NCBI RefSeq assembly: GCF_016906535.1
Contig: NC_057379.1
Span: 1,302,001-1,366,000 of the forward strand
DNA from: Rhizoctonia solani
Taxonomy: Eukaryota > Basidiomycota > Agaricomycetes > Cantharellales > Ceratobasidiaceae
DNA length: 64,000 nt
Direction: 5' to 3'
The translations under genes and the position numbers were made by a program. The notes below the pieces were generated by a model. It made no database searches, had not been told where the DNA came from, and saw only the letters and a program-made list of their open reading frames with translations. Below are positions 39,118 through 50,637 of the stretch, piece by piece (the first letter of the stretch is position 1; each line of letters opens with the position of its first letter).

Positions 39118-39298
39118 GATTTTTTTCTGTAGCTATGCAACGATATCTGATTGGCCTAGTATTGATGTTTAAAGCGTTGCAATTGCACTGTTTGTAGCGC
39201 ATATTGCGGTGTAGTATGTACATTGTGTAAATCAAAGCCCTCCAGTCAACGAGCTCGGGTCTTTTAGAAACTTTTCGCAAAAAGAGACATTTTGCCCC
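39118..39298 (-). pseudogene. 3' remnant of a third intradiol dioxygenase gene
   Basis: It matches the 3' end of IDO2 at about 47640-47800: both contain AACGAGCTCGGG, a TTTTAGAAA block at the stop, and GCAAAAAGAGA, followed by similar 3'-flanking sequence (TATCTGATTRGCC, AAGCGTTGCAA). Only the last codons (a SLFA-like GPI-tail end) and the 3' flank survive; the catalytic part is gone. Confidence 0.7.
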
Positions 39299-39606
39299 AT
39301 CTCCCGCTAGATCGACAGTCTCATCCAATCTAGCGTCCTGCTTCCATACATTCGTTGTAAAATCGCGAACGCCAGGGTTAGTAATTTTCAAGGTCGTCGT
39401 GCTGTCATGTTGATTTGGCGGTACCAAATGTTCTATACCCCTAAGAACAATGGTCAGCTTACCAGACGATTTGAATACATTGGACGTGTCCCGGAAACGA
39501 AGAGCTGGAACAATGTATTCAAGGAGATTGTCGTCGGAGATAGCTCCAAAATTGCATATATCCACGTGTGGCGCCACAGCAATCAGATTCGTCTTGGTGG
39601 GGAGGC

Positions 39607-39850
39607 TGTAGAAATATCATGTATATAGTAGTAAATACAAGAAGGATCTGGAATGTACTGGAACATGCATGTAATCGAGTCAAGCGACGATACCTAGTCA
39701 TATACTAGATGACTCGACTATAATGTAAAGGTATAAATACGGGTGCACTCGACCGTATAGTACCTCATCCTCTCTTTCTCTATTCACACTACTGTCTTTA
39801 CTATTGTTTTGTATTGATATAGTTCTATTTACAAACATATTCTTTCTACA
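39607..39850 (+). repeat. Copia 5' LTR
   Basis: 244 bp, TG...CA ends, nearly identical to 46091-46334. It contains a TATA-like GGTATAAATACGGG segment near 39730. Confidence 0.95.
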
Positions 39851-39863
39851 GGTTATGAGCCCC
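39851..39863 (+). promoter_or_regulatory. Primer-binding site, initiator tRNA-Met anticodon-loop type
   Basis: Directly after the 5' LTR, GGTTATGAGCCC is complementary to GGGCTCATAACC, the anticodon stem-loop of eukaryotic initiator tRNA-Met (CAT anticodon). This matches half-tRNA priming as known for Drosophila copia and yeast Ty5. Confidence 0.75.
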
Positions 39864-42800
39864 GATTGAACGCTTATAACCAACCGTAAATAGAATATAT
39901 AAACCACTTACCCGAGTATACTCAAACACAATAAGAAATGGCTGAGAAAACACCAACCATTACTGGTGCAAGCGGATTGCACCGAATCCCATCCCTCCAG
40001 GGAACTGAGAATTACAACACATGGCGTATACAGATGGAAGATATACTTACCAATCTCAATCTGTATAGCTATGTAGACGGCACAAATGAAAGACCCAAAC
40101 CTAAGATAAAAATCAGGGTTACTGGTTGCAAAGATGACAATGGAAACAACTTACCCAACCTTGAAGTAGGCAATGATGACTCCGCATACACGGAATGGAT
40201 CAAAGCCAATCGTAAAGCACTGTCAAATATTAGACCAAGAGTCAAAGGGAACGTACTTACACACATACAATCATGTAAGTACTCCGCCGACGCTTGGAAT
40301 CTCTTGGCAGCAACATTTCAAGTTAAGGGTACTGTTGGACTAATTGACTTACAAAGAAAGTTCTTCAGCCACAGGATGTTGGACAGCAAAGACATTGAGG
40401 AACACATACAACATATGCGTAGATGGTTCCAACAAATCAATGACATTGCACCAAACTTGTGCACTGAAGCCAATTGGATAACCACGTTAGTAGCAAGCCT
40501 ACCTGACTCATGGGACATGTTCACCCAGTCTGTAAGCTTTGAATTCAACACTGAAGACAAGAATAAATTAGCCAATCAAGTGAGTGACCTACGCTCACGT
40601 ATTATGGCCAAAGCACACCAAAGAAATACCCAACAACCTGACGGTAAGACTTTCTTTGCTACAAATAAACCAAGCTTCAATAAATTTGTATGTACCAATA
40701 TGAGTAATAAAGGCCCAGATAAGTCTAAATCAAAATGCAATAACTGCAGAAAGATTGGACACTGGGCAGCCAAATGCCAAAGTCCAGGTGGAGGCGCATT
40801 CAAGCCCAACCATTCAAATAAAGGCGGTCAACCAAACAGAAGATTCAACACACCAGGAAAAGCTAGGAATGGCAATGCCTGCACGCATATAGCCATAGCT
40901 AATAACTCCAAACATAAAGAATATGTGTTCTTGACTCTTGAGGACAAAATAAGCCTGATAGGCAAGACCCCTGACACCTGGATAGCGGATAGCGGCACTA
41001 CTACTCACATAGCAATTGATTGGAATGCATTCTCCAATTATACCAAGTCATCCAGCTACGTTGCCGGAGTCACTGGCAAAGAGCCAATAATGGGCCGCAG
41101 CACTGTAGAGCTATTGTGCTTAAATAGTACAGAGAAGAACAAATACACAAAGATTAAGCTTACCAATGTAGCTCACATGCCAAGTTTGCCTGCAAACCTA
41201 ATCAGCTTATCATTAGTAACTGATAAAGGCACTAGAATTCTGATGGATCAGAATGAATTGCAAATACTAGATAAAAACAATAGACCAATCATTATTGGAT
41301 CAAAGTTGAAAAATTGCAAACAAGGAAACCTTTGGAAGATCAGCGTGAAACCTGTAAATAATTGCAATCAGAAGCTTGAGAACAATAAACTTACTGAAAT
41401 AGTACTGACCAAACAAACCAGACGCACATGGTTTGAATGGCACAAGGTACTTGGGCGCATTGGCCCGCAAGCACTCCAACAACTAAAATTCAACAAAGCA
41501 ATTAGCGGAATGGAGGTAATAGAAGACAATATTGGACTCAACTTTGAATGCAACGTATGTATGCAGTCAAAGGCACACACCCAACTGTTTCCAAAAGAAT
41601 TGCAAACCAAAGTGTCCAAAATTGGCAAATTAATTGTTACCAATGTATGGGGACCCGCTTGAACTACATCTATAGGGCAATACAGATATTATGTATCATT
41701 TACTGACATTGCAACTAGATTTACCTGCTTAGGATTTCTCAAACATAAGGATGAAACTCTGAACAAGTATAAAGCATTTGAAGCAATGATAAATACACAG
41801 AAAGATAAAAAGATAAAGCAAGTACGCTTTGACAACGGTTGCAAATTTGTAAATAAAGATTGGATTGAGCACACTAACCTGAAAGGTACAATTTTAGAAA
41901 CCACAGCCCCATACTCAGCGCAACAAAATGGCATTGCTGAAAGGTTAAATTGCACATTAGCAGACAAAGCATGTGCAATGCTACTTGAATTGGGCACACC
42001 AAAGTTCCTTTGGAACAAAGCAATTGCATATGCCTGTTACCTGAAAAATCAAGTACCAACGCAAGTGCAAGGAAAGTTCTGGAAAACGCTGTTCAAAGCG
42101 TTTTGGGGTAAGAGACCCAACATAAGTGTACTGCAACCATGGGGAACAAAATGCTATGTACTGGATCAAGGGGAGAGCCGCTCTAAGTTAGAATCAAAGA
42201 TGTTCACGGCTCTATTTACTGGCATATCAGACATTCAAGGCAAAAGCTGGCATTATTACAAAACAGGAGCAAACTGTATATTGCACTCACGCAATATATT
42301 GTTCCCAAGAACCCATACACAGGTCAATAACATACACAACACGGATTGGGGGGAATCAGTTGTTCCACCTGCTGAGGGGGAGAGAATGACTTGCACCAAC
42401 AGCACTGCGGAACAATGCAACAAAAATGCTAGAACAGGGGGAGCAAATTGAGTCAGTGAACAAATCAAGTCAGAAACAAAACATACTAGTGAGCTGAAAG
42501 ATATAAAAAGCAAAGGAAAGAACAAACAGAAAGCATCAAACTCACCAAGCCAATCTACTGAGCCTAAACTCACTACTCATGCTGCTGTTCCTAAACCCAG
42601 CTCTACTTGTTCTAAGCTTACTATGCCCCACTCTGGGACTTGTCTTGATACTGCTGAATCTGCTTGCAAGATCAATGCAAACCCCTCCCTCAAGTCCTCT
42701 GGCATCCAAACCTGTTGCCAAAACCCCAACAAGCCCAAGCTCACATTGGACACCAACTATGGAGGTGTCAAGATCACCGTCAAAGACACTGCTGCCGCTC

Positions 42801-43797
42801 CCACCAGTTTGTCTAGCCCAAACATCCCTGGTGCATTCACTAACTATGTTACAGAACTTGACAAATACTGCAATGACTCAGGAAGCAATTACTCCAATGC
42901 ATACATCCTTGGAACAAGCGCAAATCAACACAATTCAGTCACCAATATCACCTCATTTTGTTCCCACATCCCCTTGCTTGTCTCCAACACCTTGTCTATT
43001 ATATCTGCCCCAACTATCCCAACCAAACTTGCCTCTGAACTGGCCGCACAGGAGGAACCACAGATCCTGGCCTTCACCCCAACCAGTGAGTTGGCTGGAC
43101 AATTTGGTGAACTCAAACTTACCTCAGAACACTTCCCACTGCCAACAGAATTGATCCTGGAGACCTTCACAAACAACAACCCGCACTGGGTTTTTGCCGC
43201 CAACCTTCCAGTGACCAGCAATAACCCAACCACTGAGGAGGCATTATTGGGACCAGACGCAGACAAATGGAAGGCAGCAATGGAACAGGAGATTGCAACC
43301 TTGGAGAAACAGGGAACGTACAACACCTCAACGCTCCCACCAGGCAGGAAGGCAATGGGATGCCAATGGGTACTCACAATCAAACAAAACAAGGAGGGCC
43401 AACCCATCCAATACAAGGCGCAACTAGTTGTGCAAGGTTACAGCCAACAGCCAGGTATTGACTATGGCCAAATGTTTGCTCCAGTGGTATGTTTAGATTC
43501 TATCCGTACACTCACATCACTTGCCAATCAAAATGATTGGGACATCCAACAGCTTGACGTTACATTGGCGTACTTACATGCCAACGTCAAAGAAGAGCTT
43601 TACATGCATCAAATACCATACTTTGATGACAGATCCAGCAACATTCTGCGCCTACGCCAATCACTATACAGCCTTAAACAAGCCGGACGCATGTGGAATT
43701 GTATGTTTGATTCCAAAATGAAGTCACTTGGCTATTCACCTTGCTTAACAGACGCCTGTGTGTACCATTGGATCATGGATATATCCGGCAAACTCTA

Positions 43798-44376
43798 TGT
43801 TGTAGACACAATCAATACCACGGAATTTATTCCAATTTTCTCAAAGTTAAACAAAGTTGAACAGACAACCTTTTCAATCACATGACATTGGCGCTTATAT
43901 TATACAATAAGCGCCAAGCCATGTCCCTCCCTGCGCTTATTCAGCACATGTAGCCACCTCCACCTATGACGTCATCATGACACGTCAGTGACACGTATGC
44001 ATGAGTAAGGCCAACTGCGGAGCGGGGTTCTTATTGGATTACATATTTGATTTACTGTATTTGTAATTAGCTGATACTTAGAATATATAAGGAGGCACAC
44101 CAACCATGGTAACACCCAGGTCAATTACCTCTTGTTGCATCAACCAATTGTACAAGGGCCCTAAGCCCAGTAACTACTTAGTTTGCACCATCCACACCGC
44201 CTTAAGCGGCTTCTTTGCTGTATTTACCTAGTCCGCCATTGCCCTTATGGCCTTGGTCACCGTACTATAGCTGGTTGTTGTTGTAGGTAGCTTGCTCACC
44301 GCCTTAAGCAGTTTCACTTAGATACATCCGGCCGCAAGCGCCCACCCCCTTGACGTCCTTACAGACGTCTAGGACA
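43798..44376 (+). repeat. Solo LTR nested in Copia RT (579 bp)
   Basis: TGTTGTAGAC...CTAGGACA, flanked by CTCTA on both sides (43793-43797 and 44377-44381). Removing it and one CTCTA reconnects the RT frame. It is the same family as 1454-2155. It contains a TGACGTCATCATGACACGTC palindromic segment and a promoter-like AATATATAAGGAGG. Confidence 0.95.
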
Positions 44377-44687
44377 CTCTACGTATCAATTGTTGCCATC
44401 CATGTCAATGACTCAATCATTATTACAACCCCCAACAACACCAACTTTGTAGTATCCAAATTACTTTGCAAATTTGAGATGCGCAACCTTGGACCCATAC
44501 GGCATTTTTTAGGTATAAATTTCAAATGGTATAGATAACAAGGTATGCTTGTGCTAAATCAAAAGGCATATATTGACTCAATTGTTGATATTGCAGGCCT
44601 TAAAGATGCATACCCAGCCAATACTCCAATGAGTCCGAATGTGCAACTTACATGATATGATGGAATTAAGCCAAAATTCCCATACAG

Positions 44688-45262
44688 TGTCAGAGTCTGA
44701 CTAATGAAGAATGGGATAAATGCCTAAAGAGGCAGTGCTGGCTTTGGGGATAAGCAGAAGACTGCAACCAACACTTTAGATAGAGAGATTACTTGCCAAA
44801 TATGGCACAAGACCCCTTAGAGTAGAGCAGGAGAGTGGGGAGGGTAGTCAGTAGATTGACAGGAGGTCAAGTTCTGGTCTGAATGCCAGAACTCTCCCTT
44901 CATTATATACATCATACAGAACAAGGGAACTGTAAAGTACAAAGGGGAACAATGGAAGACATACTACAAAGGTATGGGTAACTAAGAGAACAATAGAAGA
45001 CATACTACAAAGGTATGGGTAGCTAAGAGAACAATAGAACAATGCAACTAAGGACATATGGTAACTAAGTAACCAGAGGACAAAGCTAACAGGCTAAACA
45101 AAGGGACCATTCACATTCCATGTTGATTGCTCTGCCAGGGGAGTCCTGCATGGCCTGTGGTCATGTTGGGAACATCCCCCTGGTCCATATAATTTGTAAA
45201 ATTTAGATAAAATGATAATAGAATATTAGGGTATCTGTGTCCATGCCTCTTGGGTCATGACA
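44688..45262 (+). repeat. Second solo LTR nested in Copia (575 bp)
   Basis: Inverted ends TGTCA and TGACA, flanked by TACAG (44683-44687 and 45263-45267). It belongs to a different family from the previous one. It contains a ~47-bp direct tandem duplication around 44947-45040 with ACATACTACAAAGGTATGGG in each unit. Confidence 0.92.
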
Positions 45263-46090
45263 TACAGCATATTTGTTGGTAAGCTGCTATACGCTGCACT
45301 ATGTACACGGCCCAATATTGCTTATGCGGTCACTCATTTAGCTCAATACACAACATGCTATGGTCCCGCTCACGTGACAGCAATCAAACAAGTTATACAT
45401 TACCTTAAAGGAACATCATTCCTTGGGCTATTGTATAAGCAATTGGAGACTGAAGTTGGATTTGGAGAAGTTGGCTACTCTGATGCCAATTGGGGAAGTA
45501 ACTTACTTGACCGTAAGTCTATTTCCGGCAATGTATACTTATTGGGCGGAGCCGCCATTTCTTGGTCCGCTAAGAAGCAACCAATGGTTGCATTATTGAC
45601 CATGGAAGCAGAGTACATGGCATTATCACATGCATGTACTCAGGCAATTTGGTTCCGTCAATTTTTCCAGGAACTATATTACCCAGCTGACGCTCCCACA
45701 CTCATACTTTCAGACAACCTTGCCGCCCTAACGTTATCCGTTGAGTTGCAGTTCCACGGTTGTTCAAAGCACATCGACATTTGCCATCACTTCATGCGCA
45801 ATACTATCGAGAAGCGTATGATCTCTATGCTGTATGTGCCATTGAACGAGAACCTAGCTGATGCGCTTACTAAAGCCCTACCAGCACCGCAATTTAATTA
45901 CCTGACAAACGCGATTATGGGCAAACAGGTATTTGAAGGACCCAAAGAGGAAGAAGCGGATTAGTGAAACTGATTGATGAAGAATTAGCTGTATAACTGA
46001 AAGACTGAAACCTGAATGAGATTGAATGTGACTGAACGAATGTAATATTTTCTCTTTACATGTATCCTCGCTTGCCTGATTAAGGGGGAG

Positions 46091-46334
46091 TGTAGAAATA
46101 TCATGTATATAGTAGTAAATACAAGAAGGATCTGGAATGTACTGGAACATGCATGTAATTGAGTCAAGCGACGATACCTAGTCATATACTAGATGACTCG
46201 ACTATAATGTAAAGGTATAAATACGGGTGCACTCGACCGTATAGTACCTCATCCTCTCTTTCTCTATTCACACTACTGTCTTTACTATCGTTTTGTATTG
46301 ATATAGTTCTATTTACAAACATATTCTTTCTACA
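46091..46334 (+). repeat. Copia 3' LTR
   Basis: 244 bp, preceded by the polypurine tract TAAGGGGGAG at 46081-46090 and followed by the duplicated GAGGC. Confidence 0.95.
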
Positions 46335-47034
46335 GAGGCACTGGGCACATCGATGCTGCTTCATATGAAAATCAAATCATGAGCGAGATTAATGGGCGAA
46401 TTAATCGAGCTGATGACAGTTCTTGGCTAGTAGGTACAGCTTTTTGGTACGAATATGCGGTGCACTACTTTAGTTATCCAACTACGGTCTTCCGAAACTG
46501 ACCATCGTCCAAGAAACCAACCCAGCGAAGAGCTGATTCAGAACCTATATGAATCAGTTAATCGGCTCAACGATCACTTGAAACTTGGGCGGTGTATGCG
46601 ACTGCATGTGAAAAAAACGTACGTTGATTATAACCTCGGATGGAAGATTCGTACATGGATCAAATGCCGGGGTGTTGGCCGGGCTGCCCTTCTCTTTGAA
46701 TATGACTCATAAGCGCATGTCAAAACTATGGGAAAACGTTTGTCGGTCTAAGCCTTGGTTGGATGTTTTGGACTTCAACGAACCTTGAGTCAAAGCTCAT
46801 ACAAACGAGCACTCATTGTAATTGAAAATTCATGGATTCCCTTCTAAGAACCGACTTTCCCCAATTCAACCTCCCGTTTCTCGATATTTTATTAGCCCTT
46901 GGCCACATAGGTGCCTAATTAGGGGTTACACAAGTCACTCGAACAGCAGTACAGGATAGTTATTTGCGGGTAAACGATTCGTTCGGGCTTAAAATGTAGC
47001 CGAAGATCCAAGACCTGACCTGTGCTACGATCCG

Positions 47035-47390
47035 CCGCGCATATATGTATACTATATGGGCTCTATACGCAGTAGAAGTGGGAGAGCCTGTGGCTACTCG
47101 CAGGCGGCCGGGGGTGTTGGCTGGGCTACCCAAGACTGCAACTGTCCAGATCGAAGGCTCGGAGCGGCAGAGAACCGCACAATAAATCCGTGACAAAACG
47201 AATAAATAACAGAAACCGATGATATTAAACAGCGCTAACATACGGCAGAGATTAGGGATGGTAGGCGGGTACCAGTGCTGAGAAGGGCGAGTACAGACCG
47301 AACCCTCGCGCTCAGTACGGCCCCTGGGCCTCGGTCAAGTATCGCATGTAATGCCTTCATACGCTGTGGCTCACATGTCCACAACTAAGA
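47035..47390 (+). repeat. Dispersed repeat R, copy 2
   Basis: Matches 28430-28805 in the same orientation with many substitutions. It begins about 250 bp after the ANL E stop codon. Confidence 0.72.
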
Positions 47391-47776
47391 AACCTAAACT
47401 ATGGTACGAGACGGCTAGAATGAATAATATTTCGAGTGGAGACAATCAAATACACACGAGCGGAGGAAAGCGGTAAAAGAGATGGTGTTCAACAGTTGTG
47501 ACAATGCAAATTTAATCAGAATGTCGAGAAGATTAGCCGCCTGTCGCACTTCTAGATGATGATATGGGCGGGGAGAATAGCTCCGGCGTTCAATCCGAGG
47601 AGCCCTCGTGTACGTATCCAAGATTGTATTATATTTTCTTCGATACAACAATACGTATATCTGATTAGCCCAATATCAATTCGAAGCGTTGCAACCACAG
47701 TATATTTGTAGCAGAAATTACAGTGCAGAATATATATTTGTAAATCAAAGGCCTCGGAACAACGAGCTCGGGCATT

Positions 47777-49306
47777 TTAGAAAAGTCCCGCAAAAAGAGA
47801 GAAGAAAGATAGACCAGCCACAAGCATCGGGCTTTCGTATCCGCTGGCAGAGTTGGTAGTAGTAGTGGTAGAACTGCTGGAGCTCGAGTCTGAACTGTTT
47901 CCGGCCCACCATTGTGTTGAGAGTTCAATACTCGTATAAGACCTGCGAAAGTAAAGGTGATAAAGATTGGGTTCGGAAGGCAGGAAAGTGAGCTACTTAC
48001 GTATTGAGGCCAACGATGATAGACCCGATCAAACCATCTGAAATGCTCGAGCCGGCGTAGACGACATCCATTGTTGCGTCGTAACCGACAGCATTCTCAT
48101 AAGCATACCATTGATCCTCTGAGCCTTCGAGTCAGCATACGAATTCAAGTTCACGATTCGCCTTGCTCACCATCATTTGTCAAACGGGTGACAGTATTAG
48201 TGTTGTATGGTGCAAGAGCAGCAACCTCCTGTGTGATCGACTCGTTAAAGAAAAATTGACCGGTGTGCATTGCTCTGCCGGCAATGAACGTGCCGTTCTC
48301 AGCCATGGAGCCGTTTTCGTAGACTATATGCATATATGTTAAGCCATGCCAAGTTCATCCTCTTGCCAACAACTCACCTTTGACATGGAAATGGATCGAA
48401 CGACCAGAGTACCAGCCAGGGAAAATGGAATGCATAGTCCAGTGACCGTCTGAATCCGCCTGCCAAGCACCGCGCAAGAATATTTCCTGGTCTGTTGGAA
48501 CAGTGTTGAGCATCGAGGCAGCAGCAGTCGAGTCTGCACCCGAGTAGGCATTCTTGGTGGAGGTCGAACCTGCGGCAGTTGTAGTTGCCGAGGTCCCGTC
48601 GCCAGCAGGAGCCGTACCGGTAGGTAATGCCGAGCCACTCATGGTCATATCTGGAGGGGCGCTGCCGTTTCCGCCGCCAAATCCTCCTCCACTGCTAAGC
48701 TCGGCTCCAGTCATGGAGACATAGCCCGAATAGTACCCAGTGGAGTTACAATGCCAGGCGTCAACCCATAGATTCTATAAAATCTAGGAATAAGCTTCTA
48801 ACTATTTAAATCACGGACAATAGACGTACCGGGACGGCCTGGCAGGTCTCGACATCAATGAAATCGACTTCGACGGTGAGAGGAAGGCCCGCTTGACCAT
48901 CCGTAATATTCTGTCTAACCATCTCTCCAAGGATATGGTACGGGCCTTGGGTGACCTCGGGCGTCAAGATGCACGTACCCTCGGTCGAGTTGTTCGTCGA
49001 CTGCCGAGGTGCAAGGTCGGTTCGTTTGTGAAGCTCTTCGAGGGCAACACCTGCACGAGCAGCGCGACGGGCGAGACGCTCGGCACGACGACGAGCAAGC
49101 TCAGGTCCACATTTCTCAGCAAGACGACGCTGAAGGCTGAGGTTCTCCTCACGACGTTTGAGCAATGCGGTATGAGATGGATTGATGGTGCATGAGCTAT
49201 AATTTATCGTTAGTGTGTTGTTAAAGGCTTATTAATAAGTATGCGCACCCAAAACGGCGGTCGTCGCATAAGAGACGGCTGCGATAACGGTGAAAAGCTG
49301 AACCAT
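47777..49306 (-). CDS. Intradiol ring-cleavage dioxygenase-like protein, copy 2 (IDO2), GPI-type tail
   Basis: Minus strand. Exon 1 (49306-49249) encodes a signal sequence (MVQLFTVIAAVSYATTAVL). Intron 1 ends at 49197. Later exons give TEGTCILTPEVTQGPYHILG, GYYSGY, FPGWYSGRSIHFHVK (Tyr/His/His iron ligands intact), HTGQFFFNESITQEV and DGLIGSIIVGLN. The last exon has a Ser/Thr-rich linker and ends in a hydrophobic stretch (MLVAGLSFFSLFAGLF), typical of a GPI-anchor signal that IDO1 lacks. Just after intron 1 the sequence reads GCACCATCAATCC where IDO1 has GCACCCATCAACCC. This one-base deletion puts the signal peptide out of frame with the enzyme, so it may be a recent pseudogene or an assembly error. 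Confidence 0.85.
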
Positions 49307-50637
49307 TGTGTGAGCTAGTGTGAGTTGTTCTTACCTTGACGAGCATGAAGAGAGCTATATTTAAGGCAAACCCGTTAGGATGTTTCCCATTGGCTAGGCC
49401 AAATAGCATGCGCGAACCAACTGCGGAGAGGCTCTGATCACACTGCTTGAGGGCGATATTTCAACAGATTACGCCAAGTTCAACATCGGTTCTGCTTGCG
49501 ACGGGTAATTTCAATATTCTATCATTCCTTGGCGCACTGCGGAAACACTCACGCAGTATCTAAAATTAAATGGCTACTAGTGATATTGGACCCGGAGATA
49601 CCATGGCAAAAAAATCACGTCGCACCTGCGCAAATTGATGAATGCATGGAATTTACGTATATTAACAAGGATTTTGACTACACCAGAGTGAGAGCTTTTA
49701 CTTCATATCCAATCCAACTTGGTGATACCCACCCAATCCAGGGTGCGACATTTTGAGCTGATCCTAATTAGTTTGTGCTGCGTCGCCTATCGTCCGTTTG
49801 AAAACAATGATGGACTTTGCCGGAAGTCGAATTCGCGAAGAGCAAACTACTGTATTATCGGCTGCTTAGCAAATTGCCGTGTCACATGACGATCGGCTCC
49901 TTCCATCTCCTTGTTTGCCGATCTGAAGATTCCGAACTCTCGAAAGCCCGAGTGCCGAAAATGCAGGTACAGACCTCGGACCAAGGCCAGACTTTCTACG
50001 CCATTCAGTAGGCCAGAACTAAATCTCTCGTGTGATATTCTCTTTCGGCAGTTCTTGACCGAAAAGGTGGTCGCACTGGACACGTCAACAAACGCACCTT
50101 AATTCACGTATATGATGAATTAGAGTTGCTGGTAGCTCGTATGTGGCAGGTTCTGGAAATTGGGAAGAGCGCTTCGAGGGTATCAGTGTAAAACTTGATT
50201 GGACCAGTATTGGATGGTTCTGAGTCGGGTCTGGCAGCTTGGCCAACATGGTCACTTCGGAGGTTTATAGACAATTTACAGGTATGAAGCCGAGTATAAA
50301 CCTCCTATTTCAATTCTGATCGAATATCGCGATGTAGGTTATTGCGAGGATATCTAAGCTAAAGGCTTGTCCATAGCCGAAATAGCCACTGCTTCTACTT
50401 CGATTCTTGCAAGTTAATTTATATTCTCAAGCTAGATTGCTTGCTTCGTTCCTGCGAAGACCGTTGTAGCTGCGGACTCATATCATGCCTAGTGCCTCCC
50501 GACGGAGCAGCCAGTCGCGAAGTGGATTATTGTCTATATAAGCTGATAGGTTTGACGCACTGCTTAACCTAAATCAATCTCTTAAGTCGTCAACTTTACT
50601 TAACCCTTCATAATTCTCGAGTGTCCATCTGTTCACC
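49307..50637. other. Intergenic region between IDO2 and pectin lyase
   Basis: Divergent promoter space. No gene recognised. A stretch at 49840-50060 has overlapping short frames on both strands without motifs. Confidence 0.4.

Larger units (their letters stand above)
39938..45964 (+). pseudogene. Copia gag-pol polyprotein, inactivated
   Basis: Start MAEKTPTITG; Gag; zinc knuckle CNNCRKIGHWAAKC near residue 266; protease WIADSGTTTHIA near 348; pre-integrase WHKVLGRIG...CNVCMQSK. One frame continues through TGA stops at 41660 and 42449. The integrase first Asp is Asn (TNVWGP, codon 41642-41644); DNG and the Glu (GIAERLN) remain. RT runs to LYV at 43797, is cut by a solo LTR, and resumes at 44382 with IHVNDSI, where the first catalytic Asp is Asn (44407-44409). 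Further stops are at 44536 and 44653. A second solo LTR then intervenes, and RNase H (GYSDANW, TMEAEY, LSDNLAA) runs to 45964. It cannot be autonomous. Confidence 0.93.
39607..46334 (+). mobile_element. Ty1/Copia retrotransposon, defective, with nested solo LTRs
   Basis: Two 244-bp LTRs (39607-39850 and 46091-46334; TGTAGAAATATC...CTTTCTACA) are flanked by the 5-bp duplication GAGGC (39602-39606 and 46335-46339). The order is LTR, primer-binding site, gag-PR-IN-RT-RNase H, polypurine tract TAAGGGGGAG, LTR. The LTRs look almost identical, so insertion is recent relative to the host pseudogene. Two solo LTRs have since inserted into its RT/RNase H region. Confidence 0.96.
39440..46788 (+). pseudogene. 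ANL enzyme paralogue E, truncated and split by a Copia element
   Basis: Before the Copia element (about 39500-39606) the frame encodes NNVFKEIVVGDSS and YIHVWRHSNQIRLGGEA, the A7-A8 region of the ANL family. After the element (46335 on) it resumes with GHIDAASYENQIMSEI, then frameshifts (e.g. near 46440) before the C-terminal THKRMSKLWENVC and KPWLDVLDFNEP, stop at 46786. The N-terminal two thirds, including the phosphate loop, are absent. It was probably already truncated when Copia arrived. Confidence 0.88.

Noticed and set aside
39300..39415. Minus-strand frame with TTTLKITNPGVRDFTTNVWK as a possible domain fragment
   Set aside because: I could not match it to IDO or ANL sequences; too short to call, left as unexplained sequence between two pseudogene remnants.
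44947..45040. Tandem repeat considered as a CRISPR-like array
   Set aside because: Only two ~47-bp units inside a solo LTR; a eukaryotic context with no spacers or cas genes.
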